DNA of 46,068 nt from Candidatus Mcinerneyibacterium aminivorans (GTDB taxonomy: Bacteria; Macinerneyibacteriota; Macinerneyibacteria; Macinerneyibacteriales; Macinerneyibacteriaceae), in contig VSIX01000056.1 in NCBI GenBank assembly GCA_008086245.1, positions 1 to 46,068 of the forward strand, in the 5' to 3' direction. A program made the position numbers and the translations under genes. Shown piece by piece: positions 43,064 through 46,068 of this stretch. Every line of letters starts with the position of its first letter. Within the stretch, counting starts at the first letter, position 1. The notes beneath the pieces were generated by a model. It was not told where the DNA came from. It saw only the letters and a list, made by a program, of their open reading frames with translations, and made no database searches.

Positions 43064-44401
43064 TCAACCTCCAATTTCCTTTATTATTTTTTCTGCTGCT
43101 TTTTTTGCTTCTCCCATAGCTTTAATCACAGTTGCAGCACCACTAACTACATCACCTGCTGCCCACACATTATTTTTAGTTGTTTCCATATTTTCATCAA
43201 TTTTCAAACTGTTCCATGAATCAAATTCCAGTCCTTTACTATTTTGCTGGATAATTTTGTTTGGAATTTGACCTATCGCCTCAATAAAAATATCAGTTTC
43301 TATATCTATATATTCTTCAGTTTCCACCACCGCATTTCTTCCATCCTGTTGTTTTCCCACCGTCTTCATTTTAACAAATTTTACTTTTTTTATTTTACCA
43401 TCATCCTTAGAAATTATTTTTTTGGGATTTAAAAGTGTCTTAATTTCTATGCCCTCTTCTTTTGCATGCTGTATTTCTTCATTTCTTGCAGGCATATCCT
43501 CCTCAAGTCTTCTGTAGCAAATCATAACTTCTGACTTTAGCCTTCTTGCCACCCTTGCAGCATCAATAGCAACATTTCCACCACCTATAACAACAACCTT
43601 TTTACCCTTATAAATTGGAGTATGATACTCAGGGAATTTATATGCCTTCATAAGATTTATTCTTGTTAAAAATTCATTTGCAAAAAAAACACCTATACTA
43701 TTTTCTCCAGGAATTTTCAAATATCTCGGCAAACCTGCACCTGTTGCAATAACTATCCCATCAAATTTATCAAGTAATTCGTCCAGATATAAAGTTTTAC
43801 CGATAAGAAAATTAGTCCTAAATTGAACTCCCATTTTTTTTAATTGTTCAATTTCTTCATCAATAATTTCATCAGGCAGTCTGAAATTTGGAATTCCGTA
43901 TCTTAAGACACCTCCTAATTTATGAAGGGCTTCATATACAACAACTTCAAACCCGCTCTTTTTAAGTTCAAAAGCAGAAGTTAATCCAGCGGGTCCAGAC
44001 CCCACTATTGCTATCTTTTTATTGTTCTTGCTGGGATATATACCAATATCTTTTGGGACCTTCTTATCTGCTAAAAATCTTTCAAGAGCCCCGATATTTA
44101 TAGGATTATCCATGATACATCTTGCTTCACACTGATTTTCCTGCGGACAAACCCTGCCGCATATGCCGGGGAGAATATTATCCTTTTCAATGATAGATAA
44201 GGCTCTCTTAAAATTCTTTTTCTTAATTTGAGATATAAATGCAGGAATATTGATTCTAACGGGACACCCTTTAATGCAAACACCGCATTCTTTACACCTT
44301 TGTGCTTCTTTTACAGCTTCCTCATCTGTATACCCAAGGTTAACCTCATCAAAATCATTAATTCTTTCTTCTGAAGGTCTATCCTTCGGATTTACGGCCA
44401 T
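43064..44401 (-). CDS. nfnB: NfnB-like / glutamate-synthase-small-subunit-type FAD, [4Fe-4S] protein
   Basis: 445 residues. N-terminal cluster domain with CKECGVCIKGCPVRINIP and CGRVCPQENQCEARC, then FAD domain IAIVGSGPAGL and NAD(P)-binding VVVIGGGNVAIDAARVARRLKSE, ending AAGDVVSGAATVIKAMGEAK. This is GltD/NfnB architecture without the large GltB partner; the adjacent NfnA gene makes NfnB (NADH-dependent reduced ferredoxin:NADP+ oxidoreductase, large subunit) the best call, or SudA of sulfide dehydrogenase. It would carry the bifurcating FAD. Confidence 0.87.
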   Translation of the reverse strand: MAVNPKDRPSEERINDFDEVNLGYTDEEAVKEAQRCKECGVCIKGCPVRINIPAFISQIKKKNFKRALSIIEKDNILPGICGRVCPQENQCEARCIMDNPINIGALERFLADKKVPKDIGIYPSKNNKKIAIVGSGPAGLTSAFELKKSGFEVVVYEALHKLGGVLRYGIPNFRLPDEIIDEEIEQLKKMGVQFRTNFLIGKTLYLDELLDKFDGIVIATGAGLPRYLKIPGENSIGVFFANEFLTRINLMKAYKFPEYHTPIYKGKKVVVIGGGNVAIDAARVARRLKSEVMICYRRLEEDMPARNEEIQHAKEEGIEIKTLLNPKKIISKDDGKIKKVKFVKMKTVGKQQDGRNAVVETEEYIDIETDIFIEAIGQIPNKIIQQNSKGLEFDSWNSLKIDENMETTKNNVWAAGDVVSGAATVIKAMGEAKKAAEKIIKEIGG

Positions 44402-44409
44402 TTTTTCCC

Positions 44410-45243
44410 CTATAAATTATCCTCTAAATTTTTAATTTTACATTCATGACTATGGTATTGATTATTGCGTTTTATAAGCTGCTGAAAATTTACTTTATAA
44501 CCATCAAAAACAGGTCCATCAACACAGGTAAACCTGGTTTTGTTATCATATTCTATCCTGCATCCACCGCACATTCCTGTTCCATCAATCATCAATGTAT
44601 TTAAACTAACAAGTATATCAATCTTATTTTTCTTTGCAATTTCTACAGTTTTTTTCATCATCTTTACAGGTCCGGCTGAAATTACCAAATCAATATCTTC
44701 ATTGGTATTTAAAAGATCTCTTAGTGCATCCGTAACGAAACCCTTCTTTCCCTTTGACCCATCGTCTGTGGTTATGTATATATTCCTGGTAATTTCTAAT
44801 ATTTCATTTTCAAGGATAAGGTTTTCACTACTTCTTGCTCCTAATATAACACTACCCTTTAATTTTTTTTCCTTTAAAAATTCTTTTATTTTAGAAAATA
44901 AAGGAGCTATTCCGATACCTCCACCTACAAATAATATATTTGCCACATCCTTATTTATCCGAACTTCATTTCCAAGAGGGCCCAGAATATCCAGTATCAT
45001 CTCATTTTCATCAATTTTTGATAGAAGCCGGGTAGATTTCCCCACCACCTGAAAAATAATTCTAAATATTTCTTTTTCCCTATCAACCTCTACAATAGTT
45101 AATGGAATTCTTTCACCTTTTTCGGTTACTCTTAAAATAATAAACTGCCCCGGTTTATAGTGAGAAACTATTTCAGGATGATATATCCAGAAAGAATATG
45201 TTTTCGAGGCTATTTTTTCCTTTTTCACTATCTGATTTCTCAT
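44410..45243 (-). CDS. nfnA: NfnA-like ferredoxin-NADP reductase subunit (FAD, [2Fe-2S])
   Basis: 277 residues of the PyrK/SudB/NfnA type. FAD-binding RIPLTIVEV, NAD-binding FVGGGIGIAPLFSKIKEF, and a C-terminal [2Fe-2S] site GMCGGCRIEYDNKTRFTC with the Asp of CVDGPVFDG. In Nfn this subunit takes NADH electrons while NfnB does NADPH/ferredoxin chemistry. First gene of the operon, eight bases before nfnB. There is no Shine-Dalgarno sequence, but a near-consensus promoter ends six bases before the ATG. Confidence 0.87.
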   Translation of the reverse strand: MRNQIVKKEKIASKTYSFWIYHPEIVSHYKPGQFIILRVTEKGERIPLTIVEVDREKEIFRIIFQVVGKSTRLLSKIDENEMILDILGPLGNEVRINKDVANILFVGGGIGIAPLFSKIKEFLKEKKLKGSVILGARSSENLILENEILEITRNIYITTDDGSKGKKGFVTDALRDLLNTNEDIDLVISAGPVKMMKKTVEIAKKNKIDILVSLNTLMIDGTGMCGGCRIEYDNKTRFTCVDGPVFDGYKVNFQQLIKRNNQYHSHECKIKNLEDNL

Positions 45244-45249
45244 GGCTTT

Positions 45250-45278
45250 ATGATAGATATTGATTATATCATTGTCAA
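45250..45278 (-). promoter_or_regulatory. Near-consensus promoter with leaderless geometry for the nfn-kor operon
   Basis: Minus-strand perfect TTGACA (45278-45273), 17-base spacer, TATCAT (45255-45250, five of six), then six bases and ATG at 45243. The expected transcription start falls on the ATG. Confidence 0.65.
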
Positions 45279-45380
45279 TAAATTATCTTTTATTTTTAAT
45301 TAACAAGCTAATTCTATTAATTATAATTTGTTATATATTAAAAACTTAAAGATGATAATAGAAATACTTAATATTATAAA

Positions 45381-45638
45381 CTACTGCAGATTTAAATATT
45401 TCATTATATTTTTTATAATATTTTGTCTTTTATCGGGCAGTAACACAGTATATTTATATTTTTTGTAACTTATTTTATCTGTAAAATGTATTATTTTATA
45501 GTTTCTTAAATTTATTTTTTCCCGATCGGTAAAAACAACCTTTTCTTTTATTTTATTTCTTATACCTTTATTTGTTAAATATTTTTTGAAATATTTTTTT
45601 AACTTTTTATTTTTAAATTTGAATCTTACTTTGCTCAT
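45381..45638 (-). CDS. Small very basic protein, unknown
   Basis: 85 residues, about one third Lys or Arg, with no recognised domain. Its ATG overlaps the stop of the inositol-monophosphatase-family gene (ATGA), so it is probably translated by coupling. High charge suggests nucleic-acid or ribosome contact, but this is a guess. No terminator seen after it. Confidence 0.55.
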   Translation of the reverse strand: MSKVRFKFKNKKLKKYFKKYLTNKGIRNKIKEKVVFTDREKINLRNYKIIHFTDKISYKKYKYTVLLPDKRQNIIKNIMKYLNLQ

Positions 45639-46068
45639 ATTTCCTTCAGATGTTTTATTAACTCCTCATGAATCAAATTATTGCTTGCAACTATATTGTC
45701 CCCTAATATCTTCCATTCTTCATCTTTCAAATCTGTAATCTTTCCTCCAGCCTCTTCAACAAGTAATTTCCCGGCAGCCATATCCCATAGCTTCAATCCA
45801 CTCTCCCAGAAACCATCAAATCTACCAGATGCAACATAGGCAAGATCAAGGGCTGCCGCCCCCATTCGCCTTATTCCCTTAGCTTTTAATGCCAATCTTT
45901 TAAAATTATCAAGATTGTTGTTTCCGGATTTATCTCTATCATATGCAAATCCTGTTGCAACCATTGATTCGGATAGCTTATTATTCGAAGAAACTGTTAT
46001 TATATTATCATTTAAATAGGCTCCCATATTTTTAACAGCATAAAAAGTTTCCTCTTTTATTGGATCAT
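45635..46068 (-). CDS. Inositol monophosphatase family protein, 5' end outside window
   Basis: C-terminal 144 residues of a Mg-dependent phosphatase (SuhB/CysQ/FBPase-IV fold). The frame is open to the window edge and begins DPIKEETFYAVKNMGAYLND, the family segment before the middle of the protein. Later motifs are RRMGAAALDLAYVASGRFDGFWE and the metal-site WDMAAGKLLVEEAGG. About 110 N-terminal residues, with the first metal ligands, are missing from the window, so the activity (inositol-, fructose- or PAP-phosphatase) is undecided. Confidence 0.9.
   Translation of the reverse strand, partial: DPIKEETFYAVKNMGAYLNDNIITVSSNNKLSESMVATGFAYDRDKSGNNNLDNFKRLALKAKGIRRMGAAALDLAYVASGRFDGFWESGLKLWDMAAGKLLVEEAGGKITDLKDEEWKILGDNIVASNNLIHEELIKHLKEI

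Noticed and set aside
43064-44401. True glutamate synthase small subunit (gltD)
   Set aside because: No GltB gene is nearby, while an NfnA/SudB-type gene is directly upstream, so Nfn is the better reading.

Overview
The window is AT-rich (roughly 30% GC by eye), densely coded, and has strong Shine-Dalgarno sequences and long tight operons. It looks like a strict or near-strict anaerobe: a tungsten/molybdenum aldehyde:ferredoxin oxidoreductase, a four-subunit 2-oxoacid:ferredoxin oxidoreductase and an NfnAB-type electron-bifurcating transhydrogenase are all present. Sodium-coupled transporters of the SSS and NSS families and an osmoprotectant ABC transporter suggest a saline habitat. A predicted outer-membrane beta-barrel ending in an aromatic residue and several lipoproteins suggest a diderm envelope. 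Halanaerobiales-like clostridia, Fusobacteria or a candidate phylum of saline anaerobes would all fit; the sequence alone does not decide, and no rRNA or tRNA gene was found.

Layout. 1-1730: 3'-truncated glmS (minus). 2130-3068: thioredoxin-reductase-like flavoprotein (plus). 3518-12262 (minus): AOR, an M28/glutaminyl-cyclase-like peptidase, an M23 peptidase, Tex and an amidase lipoprotein; the amidase is coupled to a nitroreductase (12264-13037). A gene-free island at 10218-10660 contains 14-bp inverted repeats and hairpins. 13211-13975: TauE/SafE permease (plus). 13972-17921: four-gene osmoprotectant ABC operon (minus), with divergent promoters separating it from a nucleotidyltransferase-TPM-LemA operon (18074-20130, plus).

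20200-29410 (minus) is the most interesting part: a seven-gene Pel-like exopolysaccharide operon. In transcription order it encodes a predicted outer-membrane beta-barrel, a secreted GH114/GH166-type hydrolase, a PelD-like c-di-GMP receptor, a PelA-type deacetylase, a PelE-like protein, PelF and PelG. PelA is split into two proteins, PelB and PelC are absent, and the hydrolase appears to be circularly permuted. c-di-GMP bound by the PelD-like protein would switch on PelF synthesis and PelG export; deacetylase, hydrolase and barrel would act outside the inner membrane.

29918-32768 (minus): an MsrB-MsrA lipoprotein fusion, an ECF S-component-like membrane protein and a [4Fe-4S] aldo/keto reductase. 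32967-34761 (plus): an NSS-family sodium symporter with a 43-residue MetS-type small subunit, followed by a very strong terminator. 34815-37600: a small unknown protein, a PAS protein with a degenerate GGDEF domain, a small membrane protein (minus) and a GATE-domain membrane protein. 37626-45243 (minus): an apparent eight-gene catabolic operon (nfnA, nfnB, SSS symporter, class III CoA-transferase, 2-oxoacid:ferredoxin oxidoreductase delta-alpha-beta-gamma) behind a near-consensus promoter placed for leaderless transcription. The window ends with a small unknown gene and a 5'-truncated inositol-monophosphatase-family gene.
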